Positions 1 to 9,200 of a DNA stretch of 64,000 nucleotides are shown here, one piece after another (the first letter of the stretch is position 1; each line of letters starts with the position of its first letter). A model generated the notes under the pieces. The model made no database searches, was not told where the DNA came from, and saw only the letters and a program-made list of their open reading frames with translations. The stretch spans positions 62,001 to 126,000 of the forward strand of contig JAAFIH010000008.1 of the NCBI GenBank assembly GCA_013297755.1, given 5' to 3'. The position numbers were made by a program, and so were the translations under genes. Source of the stretch: Cytophagales bacterium (GTDB lineage: Bacteria > Bacteroidota > Bacteroidia > Cytophagales > UBA9547).

Positions 1-145
1 AGGCATTCAAGGTAAAATTTATGGTAATTTATTTGTAAAAAATTACCTTTCTAGATTTCATGCAATTTTGAGTGAAGTTTGCTGGACTATAGAAACCAAT
101 AAGAACTATTTAGATTTTGAAAAGAGATTTTTAAATTTAAAGTAA
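1..145 (+). CDS. C-terminal end of a probable GH20 beta-N-acetylhexosaminidase (partial)
   Basis: The window opens inside a reading frame that starts at base 2 and stops with TAA at 143-145, giving 47 residues. The tail reads GIQGKIYGNLF, then RFHAILSEVCW, then NYLDFEKRF. This resembles the C-terminal end of GH20 beta-hexosaminidases, where a GxQG strand is followed by a helix of the type FPRxLALSEVxW and by an NxxDFxxR segment. GH20 enzymes remove terminal N-acetylhexosamine from glycans and are usually periplasmic or surface proteins in Bacteroidota. The catalytic Asp-Glu pair would lie upstream, outside the window, so the assignment rests only on this short tail. Confidence 0.5.
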   Translation, partial: GIQGKIYGNLFVKNYLSRFHAILSEVCWTIETNKNYLDFEKRFLNLK

Positions 146-187
146 ATTTAACAAAACCTATGGTATATGTAAGTTAAAAAGACTTAT

Positions 188-221
188 TTTGATACTATTA
201 TTTACCTTTTATGTATATTTG
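188..221 (+). promoter_or_regulatory. Bacteroidota-type promoter of dsbD
   Basis: TTTG at 188-191 and TATATTTG at 214-221 are separated by 22 bases. They fit the Bacteroidota sigma-70 pattern (TTTG near -33, TAnnTTTG near -7), with a spacer slightly longer than the usual 19-21. Transcription would begin near base 229. That leaves almost no leader for the TTG codon at 233 and favours the ATG at 281 as the dsbD start. Confidence 0.5.
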
Positions 222-280
222 TTAAAAATAATTTGAACTACATCCAATTTCTGAATGTTGAAATCGTTAAATTAATAAAC

Positions 281-2362
281 ATGAAATTTATTTGCATTTT
301 ATTTTTATCCTTGCTTTCAGTAAAAGCACAAATAGAAAATCCAGTAACTTGGGACTTCAAATCATCAGAAACAGATGCTAAAGTTGGGCAAGTAGTAGAG
401 GTTATTTTTACAGCTGATATTCAAAAAGATTGGTACGTTTATAGCACTGGAAAATATGAATCAGCACCAAGCACTACATTTACTTTTGAAAAAAATCCTA
501 CTTTTGAGCTTATAGGGGATATAAAAGTGCCTAAAGCCAAGCATAAAAACGACCCCTACATTGGCGAATACGATTATGTAACAGACAAAGCTATTTTTGT
601 GCAAAAAATAAAAATACTTACTAAAAATCCAATTATCAAAGGTGTTTTAGAATTTTGTACTTGCTCTCAAGAATCTGGGATGTGTTTGCCCCCAAAAGAA
701 GTAAATTTTGAATTTAATATTACAGTTTCAGAACCACCTAAACTTCAACCTTTAAAAGTAGATAGTAGTAATATTGACAAAAAAACAGACAAAAAAACAA
801 ATATTAACGACTTAAAAACGATTAAATCAGATTCTTTAGTTTTGAAAAGTAGTAATGTTGCTAATCAAAACATAAATGCAACCACAATACAGTCCACTAT
901 CACAACAGACAAATCAAGTGAAAGTGATAGTTTATGGGGCTTTTTCTTACTAGCTTTTTTGTCGGGTTTGGCAGCCTTAGTTACCCCATGTGTGTTCCCT
1001 ATGATACCTATGACGGTTACATTTTTTTTAAATGCCTCTACTTCAAAGCGTGATGGTAGAATAAAAGCAATCGTTTATGCTATATCTATTATACTGATTT
1101 ACAGCACTTTAGGAGTTTTAGTGGCCAAGTTGGCAGGAGCCGAAGCAGCCAACTTTATCAGTACACATTGGATACCCAATCTATTTTTCTTTGTTGTTTT
1201 TATAGCATTTGCACTTTCATTTTTGGGATTATACGAAATATCACTACCAAGTTCTATTGTGAATGCAGTAGACAAACAATCTGAAAAAGGGGGTTATCTT
1301 GGCGTTTTTTTTATGGCTTTTACACTTGCTTTGGTTTCTTTTTCATGTACTGGCCCTATTGTTGGCAATGTATTAGTACTAAGTGCCAATGGAGATTTTG
1401 CTAAACCAATAGTAGGAATGTTTGGTTTTTCTTTGGCTTTTGCTATTCCATTTATGCTTTTTGCAATGTTTCCAAATTGGCTCAAAAACTTACCAAAATC
1501 AGGTGGATGGCTCAATTCTGTAAAAGTTGTTTTGGGCTTTTTAGAATTAGCTCTGGCACTCAAATTTTTAAGTTTGGCAGATCAAGCCTATCACTGGAAT
1601 ATTATGCCAAGAGATATAAATATTTCGATATGGATAGCTATTTTTAGTATGATTGGACTTTATTTATTGCACAAAATAAAATTGCCACACGATGACGAAA
1701 ATTATTTAACTCAAAAAATTGGTGTATTTAAAATTATACTTGCCATTTTTAGTTTTTCATTTGCCATTTACCTAGTTCCAGGTTTGTTTGGAGCACCTCT
1801 AAAACCATTGTCTGGATATTTACCACCTCAAAAAAGTACAGATTTTGGACAAAAAATAGCTATCTCAAATGAAAATTCGTTACTAAATTCAAGTTGTGAA
1901 AGTCCAAAATATGCTGATTTTTTAGAACTTCCTCATGGTATCAAAGGATATTTTGATTATAAGCAAGCCCTATCTTGTGCAAAACTAACAGGAAAACCAG
2001 TTTTTATTGATTTCACAGGCCATGGATGCGTGAATTGTAGAGAAATGGAAGCCAATATATGGGCCAATCCAGATATATTAACCAAATTAAAAAACGACTT
2101 TATTGTAGTAGCTTTGTATGTAGACGACAAAACAGAATTGCCTGAAAATCAATGGTATACTTCAAAAAATGATGGCAAATTAAAGAAAACCATTGGCAAA
2201 CAAAATGCTGATTTTCAGATTACTAATTTCAAAACAAATGCACAACCTTATTATGTCATTGTGGATGCCAATGGAAATATTTTGAATCAACCTATGGCTT
2301 ATAGTACTAATATTGATAGTTTTTTAGATTTTTTGAGTGCCAAGAAAAATAATCAACCCTAA
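281..2362 (+). CDS. dsbD: Thiol:disulfide interchange protein DsbD (cytochrome c biogenesis/thioredoxin fusion)
   Basis: This is a full-length DsbD of 693 residues from the ATG at 281. That ATG gives a clean signal peptide (MKFICILFLSLLSVKAQ), whereas the in-frame TTG at 233 adds 16 non-signal residues. After the signal come an N-terminal DsbC-interaction-like domain, a low-complexity Lys/Ser/Thr linker, and the DsbD/CcdA membrane domain. The two membrane redox cysteines are C237 in TPCVFPM and C356 in SCTGP. A C-terminal thioredoxin domain has the active site CVNC at 583-586. In this family electrons pass from cytoplasmic thioredoxin across the membrane to periplasmic thiol proteins. All expected cysteines are present. 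A thioredoxin-fold gene faces it 24 bases downstream on the other strand. Confidence 0.93.
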   Translation: MKFICILFLSLLSVKAQIENPVTWDFKSSETDAKVGQVVEVIFTADIQKDWYVYSTGKYESAPSTTFTFEKNPTFELIGDIKVPKAKHKNDPYIGEYDYVTDKAIFVQKIKILTKNPIIKGVLEFCTCSQESGMCLPPKEVNFEFNITVSEPPKLQPLKVDSSNIDKKTDKKTNINDLKTIKSDSLVLKSSNVANQNINATTIQSTITTDKSSESDSLWGFFLLAFLSGLAALVTPCVFPMIPMTVTFFLNASTSKRDGRIKAIVYAISIILIYSTLGVLVAKLAGAEAANFISTHWIPNLFFFVVFIAFALSFLGLYEISLPSSIVNAVDKQSEKGGYLGVFFMAFTLALVSFSCTGPIVGNVLVLSANGDFAKPIVGMFGFSLAFAIPFMLFAMFPNWLKNLPKSGGWLNSVKVVLGFLELALALKFLSLADQAYHWNIMPRDINISIWIAIFSMIGLYLLHKIKLPHDDENYLTQKIGVFKIILAIFSFSFAIYLVPGLFGAPLKPLSGYLPPQKSTDFGQKIAISNENSLLNSSCESPKYADFLELPHGIKGYFDYKQALSCAKLTGKPVFIDFTGHGCVNCREMEANIWANPDILTKLKNDFIVVALYVDDKTELPENQWYTSKNDGKLKKTIGKQNADFQITNFKTNAQPYYVIVDANGNILNQPMAYSTNIDSFLDFLSAKKNNQP

Positions 2363-2386
2363 TTTTGTTGATGTTTTATAAAATTA

Positions 2387-2962
2387 TCAATTCAGTTTTA
2401 ATGCACAACCATAAGGTAGACCAGATTTTTGCATCAATTCAATATTAGTTTCTTTTTTTAATTCTTTTTCAATAGCTATTCTTACAAATTCACTGTTTTT
2501 GCTACCACAAAATCTGCTTTTGTTGTAATTGCCTCTATAAATAATTCGACCACTAGAATCTAACAACACAGCTTGTGGAGTAGAATATACACCATACAAT
2601 TTTGCCATTTTGCCATTTTCATCAAATTTAATCGCAATAGGATAGTTTTTGTCGGTTAGTTTCTGATTACTGTAAGCTACAAACTCAACTTTAGTAGCAT
2701 ATTGAGATGCCAATTTCTGGATATGTTTAACATTAAACTTTGAGCAAGGACACTCTGGGTTAAAAAAATGAAGTAGTTTCATTTTTTTGTTTGACTTTAT
2801 TGCAAAGCTAGAATCGTATTTAACTCCAAATTGAGTTGGTTTATAATTGGTGGGTTTGGCAGTAGGTAGGCTATTTTTTATATCTTCATTGTAAAACAAA
2901 AATCCAACTGAAAATAATGAAAAGCAAATAAAAATTATAACAATTATATGTTTTATGGTCAT
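2387..2962 (-). CDS. Membrane-anchored thioredoxin-fold protein with a CPC motif
   Basis: The protein has 191 residues. One N-terminal hydrophobic segment (about 5-23) should anchor it with the rest in the periplasm. A thioredoxin-like fold follows: strand MKLLHFFNPE, then C71-P-C73-S, a helix, a TPQAVLLDSSG strand resembling the cis-proline region, and strand IIYRG. Further cysteines are C152 (FCGS) and C186 near the C-terminus. The arrangement recalls the DUF6436/AhpC-TSA-like redoxins, but CPC is not the usual CxxC, so the catalytic chemistry is uncertain. It is convergent with dsbD, and a shared periplasmic thiol pathway is a reasonable inference. The start ATG is the only one that includes the hydrophobic anchor. 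Confidence 0.75.
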   Translation of the reverse strand: MTIKHIIVIIFICFSLFSVGFLFYNEDIKNSLPTAKPTNYKPTQFGVKYDSSFAIKSNKKMKLLHFFNPECPCSKFNVKHIQKLASQYATKVEFVAYSNQKLTDKNYPIAIKFDENGKMAKLYGVYSTPQAVLLDSSGRIIYRGNYNKSRFCGSKNSEFVRIAIEKELKKETNIELMQKSGLPYGCALKLN

Positions 2963-3000
2963 TAGTAAATACTAGAACTATTTTTAAAATCATTCATATA

Positions 3001-3735
3001 TTACTCACTTTGGTATGATTTTTTTAATTTTTCTTTATTCTTACGGATATTTTTTATCATCCTAGACCAAGCAAATGGACTTAGTAATTGGAAACCATTT
3101 GTGCCATTGGGGTTCATGCCAGGATTCATTTGATTACGAATAGAGAATTTTTGATTTTCGGTGGCCGACATATTGCTGGCAGTGAGCATTTTGGCTAGGG
3201 TTTGTTCGTTGAGGTTGTATCGCATACTGGTATAACCGCGTTCGTCTAATTTCAAATCTAAAAATGCTTTTTTGAAAACTTCCTCAGTAGGATATGGAAA
3301 AATATCAATGATGGGCAAATATACAGTGTCTTCTTGCAATTCTATAATTAGAGTAACACTTTTGCGTTCGGATTTTGGCACATAAATTTTCTTTTTCTTA
3401 TACCCTAATGCTTGTATTACTGCTGTATCGCCAGCCAAAGTAGCCATCGAAAAATAGCCTGATTCGTTGGTATTGGTGCCACGACCAGCTTTGGGTATAT
3501 AAACCAATACCCCTGGAATACCATATAAACTATCGCCACCTACCACTAGGCCCGAAAACTGAACTACATCTAAACTGTTTTGTGATTGCGAAATGGTGGA
3601 TATGGTTATTAAAAGTAAAAAAATATTTTTTTTTATTAAATATTTAAAATCATCAATTCCAGATATCCATTTTTTGGTAGAATTGATACAATTTATAAAA
3701 AAAAATATGAGCCTTAGGTTGTTTCCCTTTATCAT
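3001..3735 (-). CDS. Exported protein with carboxypeptidase-regulatory-like domain
   Basis: The protein has 244 residues from the ATG that begins 8 bases after the batA stop, so translation is probably coupled. A typical signal sequence (KKNIFLLLITISTISQSQ) sits only at about residues 34-51. Either the N-terminus is unusually long or a non-ATG start further in is used. After it comes a beta-sandwich of the CarboxypepD_reg-like type with the pattern FSGLVVGGDSLYGIPGVLVYIP, then GTNTNESGYFSMATLAGDTAVIQALGYKK. This module is common at the N-terminus of outer-membrane and surface proteins of Bacteroidota. The C-terminal half has no recognised fold and ends in a basic helix. The gene is last in a three-gene minus-strand unit. 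Confidence 0.7.
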   Translation of the reverse strand: MIKGNNLRLIFFFINCINSTKKWISGIDDFKYLIKKNIFLLLITISTISQSQNSLDVVQFSGLVVGGDSLYGIPGVLVYIPKAGRGTNTNESGYFSMATLAGDTAVIQALGYKKKKIYVPKSERKSVTLIIELQEDTVYLPIIDIFPYPTEEVFKKAFLDLKLDERGYTSMRYNLNEQTLAKMLTASNMSATENQKFSIRNQMNPGMNPNGTNGFQLLSPFAWSRMIKNIRKNKEKLKKSYQSE

Positions 3736-3742
3736 TTAGAGG

Positions 3743-4813
3743 TTAATCTTCAAGTGCATTGGTAAGAAAGGTTAATTTTGTAAGCATCCAAATAGCAAAA
3801 AATACGATTGCCCAAGTGAGATAAATATCATAATAATCTTTGGTATCTTTGTATCTGGTTTCTTTAATTTCGGCTTTTTCGTATTTATCAATAATAGAAA
3901 AAATATTTTTAAGAGCCGAAGTACTCGATGCCCTATAAAATTTTCCTTCTCCTATATTAGCAATTTTTCTTAAAGTAGTTTCGTCAAGGGTGTTTTCTAC
4001 ATACCGTGGATTTCCGAAAGGATCTTTGCCAAATGGAACTTGTCCATCTTTGCCTATGGCAATGGTATAAATCTTAATATTAAATGCTTGAGCCAGTTGT
4101 GCGGCTGTCATGGGGTCTATGTTACCAGCAGTATTATCGCCATCAGAAAGCAATATTATTACTTTTGATTTGCTGCCGCCATCTCTCAATCTATTGATGC
4201 CTACGGCCAATGCACTACCTATGGCAGTGCCGCCTTTGCGAATCAAATCGTATTTTATGTCTTCAATATAGGCTTGCAAAAGTTTATAATCAGTAGTTAG
4301 TGGAGATAGCGAATAAGCCTCACCTGAAAAAATAACAATCCCAATTCTATCCTGAAAACGGCCCTTGATAAATGATTTGGCCACTTTTTTGGCAGATTCT
4401 AATCTATTAGGAGCAAAATCTTCGATAAGCATACTTTCAGAAATATCCAAAAGCAACATAATATCTATGCCTTCGGTCCATTGTTCTACTTTTTCGTTTG
4501 TTTTTTGAGGTCTTGCCAAAGCTATAAGCACACAAGCGACAAAAAGACCCATAAAAATGTCAGGGATTATTCTGAGCCAAGTAACCCACGATGTTTTTAC
4601 GTTTTTTTCGGGAAATGCAAAATCAAGTTTGTCTCTAAAAGCTATATGAATAAGCAATCGTAATAAAAACAGAAATGGAACTGCTAAAATACCATATAAA
4701 AAAAGTGGGTTTTCATACGAAAAACTACGAAGGGTTGCTTCAGTAAACCATTCTTTGGAAAACCACAAAAAAGTATTCTCACGAAATAATTTATCAAATA
4801 TTTCTAAGCTCAT
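3743..4813 (-). CDS. batA: BatA-like VWA-domain membrane protein
   Basis: The protein has 356 residues. Two N-terminal hydrophobic segments (about 37-56 and 82-100) precede a von Willebrand A domain. A further membrane segment lies near the C-terminus (about 328-350). The metal-ion-dependent adhesion site is intact: DISES at 123-127, a Thr in GGTAIGS near 196, and Asp in LLSDGDN near 224. The topology and the RPQ motif after the second helix match BatA of the Bacteroides aerotolerance cluster. Its start codon lies inside the 3' end of the upstream gene (20-base overlap), which indicates an operon. The usual moxR and DUF58 partners are not seen here, and no batB follows. Confidence 0.85.
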   Translation of the reverse strand: MSLEIFDKLFRENTFLWFSKEWFTEATLRSFSYENPLFLYGILAVPFLFLLRLLIHIAFRDKLDFAFPEKNVKTSWVTWLRIIPDIFMGLFVACVLIALARPQKTNEKVEQWTEGIDIMLLLDISESMLIEDFAPNRLESAKKVAKSFIKGRFQDRIGIVIFSGEAYSLSPLTTDYKLLQAYIEDIKYDLIRKGGTAIGSALAVGINRLRDGGSKSKVIILLSDGDNTAGNIDPMTAAQLAQAFNIKIYTIAIGKDGQVPFGKDPFGNPRYVENTLDETTLRKIANIGEGKFYRASSTSALKNIFSIIDKYEKAEIKETRYKDTKDYYDIYLTWAIVFFAIWMLTKLTFLTNALED

Positions 4814-5702
4814 TTTGCTTTACTTCAAATTTTAATTTTGCAACATCTGCTAAATAGGCCATAGAATTGGTCAAATCTTCTTTGATATACCCACCATAAA
4901 TAGCTTTATCAAAATTTTGTAGCGAAGATGTAACTTGGTTTTGGTCTAGATATTTGGTTATTTCTTTGGTAGTGAGTGTAGTATATGGTGTTTTTTCTAG
5001 CTTTTGAAGATATTTTTTCCAAATACCAAGCTGTTCTTCTAGCAACGATACCTTTGGGGCTGTTTGATAATCTGTAGTGATTTTATCATATTTAGTTTTG
5101 AATGCCACAAAATCTTTTTCTATAAAATATAGTTTATAACGTGCTATAATTTTTTTTCTAAAGAATATAAATATGACCAATGCTACAAAGCCTAAACCTA
5201 AAAATCCTATACCTAGAAAAGGATAATTGAATCTTTTATTTAAGGCCATAAAGTTTGAATTTACTCTAAGGCTATCATTTTGAACTATTTGGGTAATGGC
5301 TTCTTTGTACTTTACAATAGCATCATCGCTGTAAATAGTGGCAGTATCGCCATCTTGATAAATAAAAACGGGTAAAGCTAGTTTTAGTTCACGTTCGATT
5401 TCAAAACTAGAGAGTGTATATACTACACTGTCTTTTGAAACATTATTAGCCGTTTTGGTTGGATAAAATTCTTTAGAAATAAATTCAAAAGGGCTGTAAT
5501 CAAAGGCACTATCTGGCATCAATATTTCTACACTAGGCTTGTGGTTGTGCACAAACGATAATTTGATGGGCTCGCCCAGCTGCACACTATCCTTTAAGAA
5601 ACGAAGTATTGGCTGCTCAAAGGTGCTTTGAGCCTGTAATTGAACATAAAAAATGATTAAAAATATTTTTACAACAGAATTTAATTTTTGCACTTCATCC
5701 AA
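4794..5702 (-). CDS. BatD-like membrane protein of the bat operon
   Basis: The protein has 302 residues. It has an N-terminal hydrophobic stretch, an extracytoplasmic beta-rich region that begins around LRFLKDSVQLGEPIKLSF, a single transmembrane helix near residues 163-184, and a charged cytoplasmic tail with predicted helices. This is the layout of the unnamed protein or BatD-like protein encoded next to batA in many Bacteroidota. It overlaps the following batA by 20 bases. No catalytic motif is visible, so it may be a structural or regulatory partner of the VWA protein. It is the first gene of the unit. The 5' side is occupied by two palindromic repeats, and moxR is absent there. Confidence 0.7.
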   Translation of the reverse strand: MDEVQKLNSVVKIFLIIFYVQLQAQSTFEQPILRFLKDSVQLGEPIKLSFVHNHKPSVEILMPDSAFDYSPFEFISKEFYPTKTANNVSKDSVVYTLSSFEIERELKLALPVFIYQDGDTATIYSDDAIVKYKEAITQIVQNDSLRVNSNFMALNKRFNYPFLGIGFLGLGFVALVIFIFFRKKIIARYKLYFIEKDFVAFKTKYDKITTDYQTAPKVSLLEEQLGIWKKYLQKLEKTPYTTLTTKEITKYLDQNQVTSSLQNFDKAIYGGYIKEDLTNSMAYLADVAKLKFEVKQNELRNI

Positions 5703-5771
5703 AAATAATAACTACAAAATTAGTAGATAAAATGAATCATTTAAAATGAATTTTATAAATAATTTTAATTC

Positions 5772-5891
5772 AATGTCGTTTAGTCTAGGAATTTATTAAT
5801 AAAACCCCTACCCTGAATCCAATTTCTGCTACGAAGCCGCAGAATCCAAAAAAGTGGAGGCACTTTTGGAAAGTCATCACTAAACAACATT
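5772..5891. repeat. Palindromic repeat, end type A carrying the shared internal segment (A1)
   Basis: The element is 120 bases long, bounded by AATGTCGTTTAGT on the left and its near-perfect reverse complement ACTAAACAACATT on the right. These ends match four other elements in the window. Unlike them, the interior carries an ACCC...CCAATTT...CAGAATCC segment also found inside end types B and C. Confidence 0.75.
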
Positions 5892-5957
5892 AAACTTTAA
5901 TTCATTCAAAAGTAACCTTTTTTATCATTCTTTAGTAAAAATCAACAATTTTATATC

Positions 5958-6046
5958 AATGTTGTTTTCTAAAGCATTTTTTATTGCCTCTATCCTAGGC
6001 TTTTTCCAAAGGAGAAAAATAATCTGATTCTAAAGTGAACGATATT
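5958..6046 (-). repeat. Palindromic repeat, end type A (A2)
   Basis: This is an 89-base copy with terminal inverted repeats. Its reverse complement reads AATATCGTTCACTTTAGAAT at the left end and ends in a degenerate AACATT. The interior (TATTGCCTCTATC...GGAGAAAAA) matches copies A3, A4 and A5. It lies 66 bases from A1. Confidence 0.75.
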
Positions 6047-6292
6047 GAATTTTATATTTATATCAGCAATATAAAAACAACTATTTTTTGTTTGATTTTT
6101 CTTTGTAGGGGTTAAGTAAATTTATTTTACAATTATTTTTATTGCTTTTAAAAGTATCATTATTTGTAAAATATGATTTTAAATTAAGATTCTTCTTGAA
6201 ATAGTTTTATTTTTTATAGATAAAAAACAATTTTATTGCTTTTTATACATTTTAAAGATTATAATTGTATTCAAATTTATATGTATAAAGAA
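6047..6292. other. AT-rich leader upstream of the rhamnosidase gene
   Basis: This stretch is very AT-rich. No reading frame of credible length and no strong hairpin was seen. It must hold the promoter of the rhamnosidase gene, but no convincing TTTG/TAnnTTTG pair was found. Confidence 0.4.
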
Positions 6293-9200
6293 ATGAAATT
6301 TAAAATCACATTTTTGCTTTTTGTATTGTCCATTTTCTTGTCAAAAGCACAAGATAATATTCATCCACAAGGTTTATTGTGCGAATACATGGCCAATCCT
6401 GTTGTTATTGACAAAATACGCCCACAATTGAGTTGGTATTCTGTATCAGAAGCTAGTTTTCAAAAACAATCAGCCTACCAGATTTTGGTAGCATCGTCTA
6501 TACAAATTTTGGATTCTAACAAAGGCGATTTATGGGATAGTGGCAAAATAATTTCTGACCAATCGCAACAAGTAATATATGCTGGAAAGCCCTTGGATTC
6601 AGAAGCAAAAGTATATTGGAAAGTAAAAGTTTGGGACAAAAACGACAAAGATTCTGAGTGGAGTACCACTGCTACTTGGGCGGTGGGTTTGCTCAAAACC
6701 AGCGATTGGGCAGCCAAATGGATAGGGATGGATGTGGCCATGAAAGGCGAAAAACCTTTAAAGTTTCATCCTATCATGCCTGCACGCATGGTAAGAAAAG
6801 AACAAGAAATTGCTAAAGATATTCAAACAGCCACTTTATATGTAAGTGCTGGTGGCTTATACGAATTTTATATCAATGGAAATAAAGTGGGCACAGATGT
6901 ATTGACACCTGCATTATCTCAAACTGAAAAACGCTCTTATTATAATGCTTATTCAGTAGAAAAATTACTTAGAAAAGGAAAAAATGCCTTGGCAAGCTAC
7001 TTAGGTTGTGGGCGTTGGACAAGTTTGCGGCCTCTACAAGAAGCCACTGGTGAATGGGTCGAAAATCCTAATAAAGATACCATTGATGGTGTCAAAGCTC
7101 GATTTCCAAAACTGATAGCTCAAATAAATATCACTTTTACCGATGGTACCAAGCAAACTATTGGTACAGACCAAACTTGGAAAATAACTACTGATGGACC
7201 AATAACCAAAAATAACGAATACGATGGCGAATCTTACGATGCCAACAAAGAGTTATTGGGTTGGGATATGCCCTTGTATGACGATAAAAATTGGCTTTTT
7301 GCTCAACAGGTGATAGCTCCTTCGCCTATATTATCGGCCGAAAATAAAGAACCAATCAAAGTTGTAGAAACTATAAAACCAGTGGCTTTCAAAGAAATTA
7401 AACCAAACACATATATATATGATATGGGACAAAATATGGTTGGTTGGGCTAAAATAAAAATAAAAGGTGCTAAGGGTACAGCTATAAAAATGACTTTTGC
7501 TGAAATATTAAAGCCAGATGGCAGTTTGTATTTGGCCAATATGCGGTCGGCTCAGGTTACAGATACCTACACACTCAAAGGCGATGCCAAAGGCGAATCT
7601 TGGGAGCCTAGATTTGTGTATCATGGATTTAGGTACATAGAAATTTCTGGTCTTGATACAAAGCCAGACCTCAATACTATCGAGGGAAAAGTAGTTCACG
7701 ATAACATAGAAACTATAGGCCAGTTTGAATGTTCTAATCCCACAATGACTCAATTACATAAAAACGCTTATTGGGGTATCAAAGGCAACTACAGAAGCAT
7801 GCCTACAGATTGCCCACAAAGGGACGAACGCCTTGGTTGGCTTGGCGACCGCTCAGTAGAAGTAAAAGGCGAAGCCTATATTTTTAGAAATACAGCACTT
7901 TACAAAAAGTGGATGCAAGACATCAACGATGCCCAACTTGACAATGGCTCTATCCCTGATGTAGCACCAACCCATAGTGGAACTGTCAAAATATATAGCG
8001 ATGGTGTGGTGTGGCCTTCTTGTTTTGTCATTTTACCTTATGCTATTTATGCACTCACTGGCGATAAAAATATCATCATAGACAATTACGAAGCCATGAA
8101 AAAATTTACCTCTATGGTAATTTCAGAAATGAAAAACGGTATAATCGACAAAAATACGTATGGCGATTGGTGTATGCCGCCTGAGCGAATAGAAATGATT
8201 TTTAGCGAAGACCCCAAAAGAGTAACTTCTGGTGTTTTGCTTAGTTCTTGTTATTTGTATTATGATTTTAATTTGATGGCCATGTATGCTAGCATGCAAG
8301 GCAAAACCGAGGATGCTACCTTTTTTAGAAAAGAAGCCCTTGCATTAAAAAAAGCTATCAACAACAATTTGTTTGATGCCGAAAAATTAGTGTACGACAA
8401 TAATTCTATGTCTTCGAGCTTAATTCCACTTGGTACTGGTGTTGTAGAATCAACAAACAAAGCATCAGTGTTTAAAAACGCAATTCAAAAATTAATCGTT
8501 GATTTGGATACTAAAATAGCCACAGGATTGATTGGTGGACAGTGGCAAATGAAAACATTGGCCGAAAACGGTCGCCCAGATTTGGCTTACTCTCTGGCTA
8601 CCAACACTACTTATCCAAGTTGGGGCTATCAAATAGAAAAAGGAGCCACTACCATTTGGGAACTATGGAATGGCGATAAAGCAAGACCAGACATGAACTC
8701 GGGCAACCACGTAATGCTACTTGGCGATGTCATCATTTGGATGTACGAAAACGTAGCTGGAATTGCATCAGACCCCAATAATCCTGGATTTAAAAAAATA
8801 ATTATGAAACCAGACCTTAGCGAAAAAGTAAGTTTTGTAAAAGCAAGCCACTTTTCGCTTTACGGAAGAATAGCCAGTGATTGGAAATATGAAAACAATA
8901 ACTTTAGCTGGAATATACAAATACCTGTCAATACTTCAGCTCTAGTATATGTACCTGCACAAAATGAAAAATTGATATTGATCAATAATAAAAATTATGT
9001 AGCTAGCGAGGGTATTTCATTCATAAAAATGGAAAATGGAAAAGCTATGTTTGAAATTCCTTCTGGTAAATATACCATTGTTTCCAAAGATGTTAGTTTG
9101 CCCACTATCAAAGAAAATAATTTTAATCCCAAAATTTTTCCCTCTGATACAGTTATTGGTTTTATGAACCCAACAGTAACAATCAAACCAACCACCAAAG

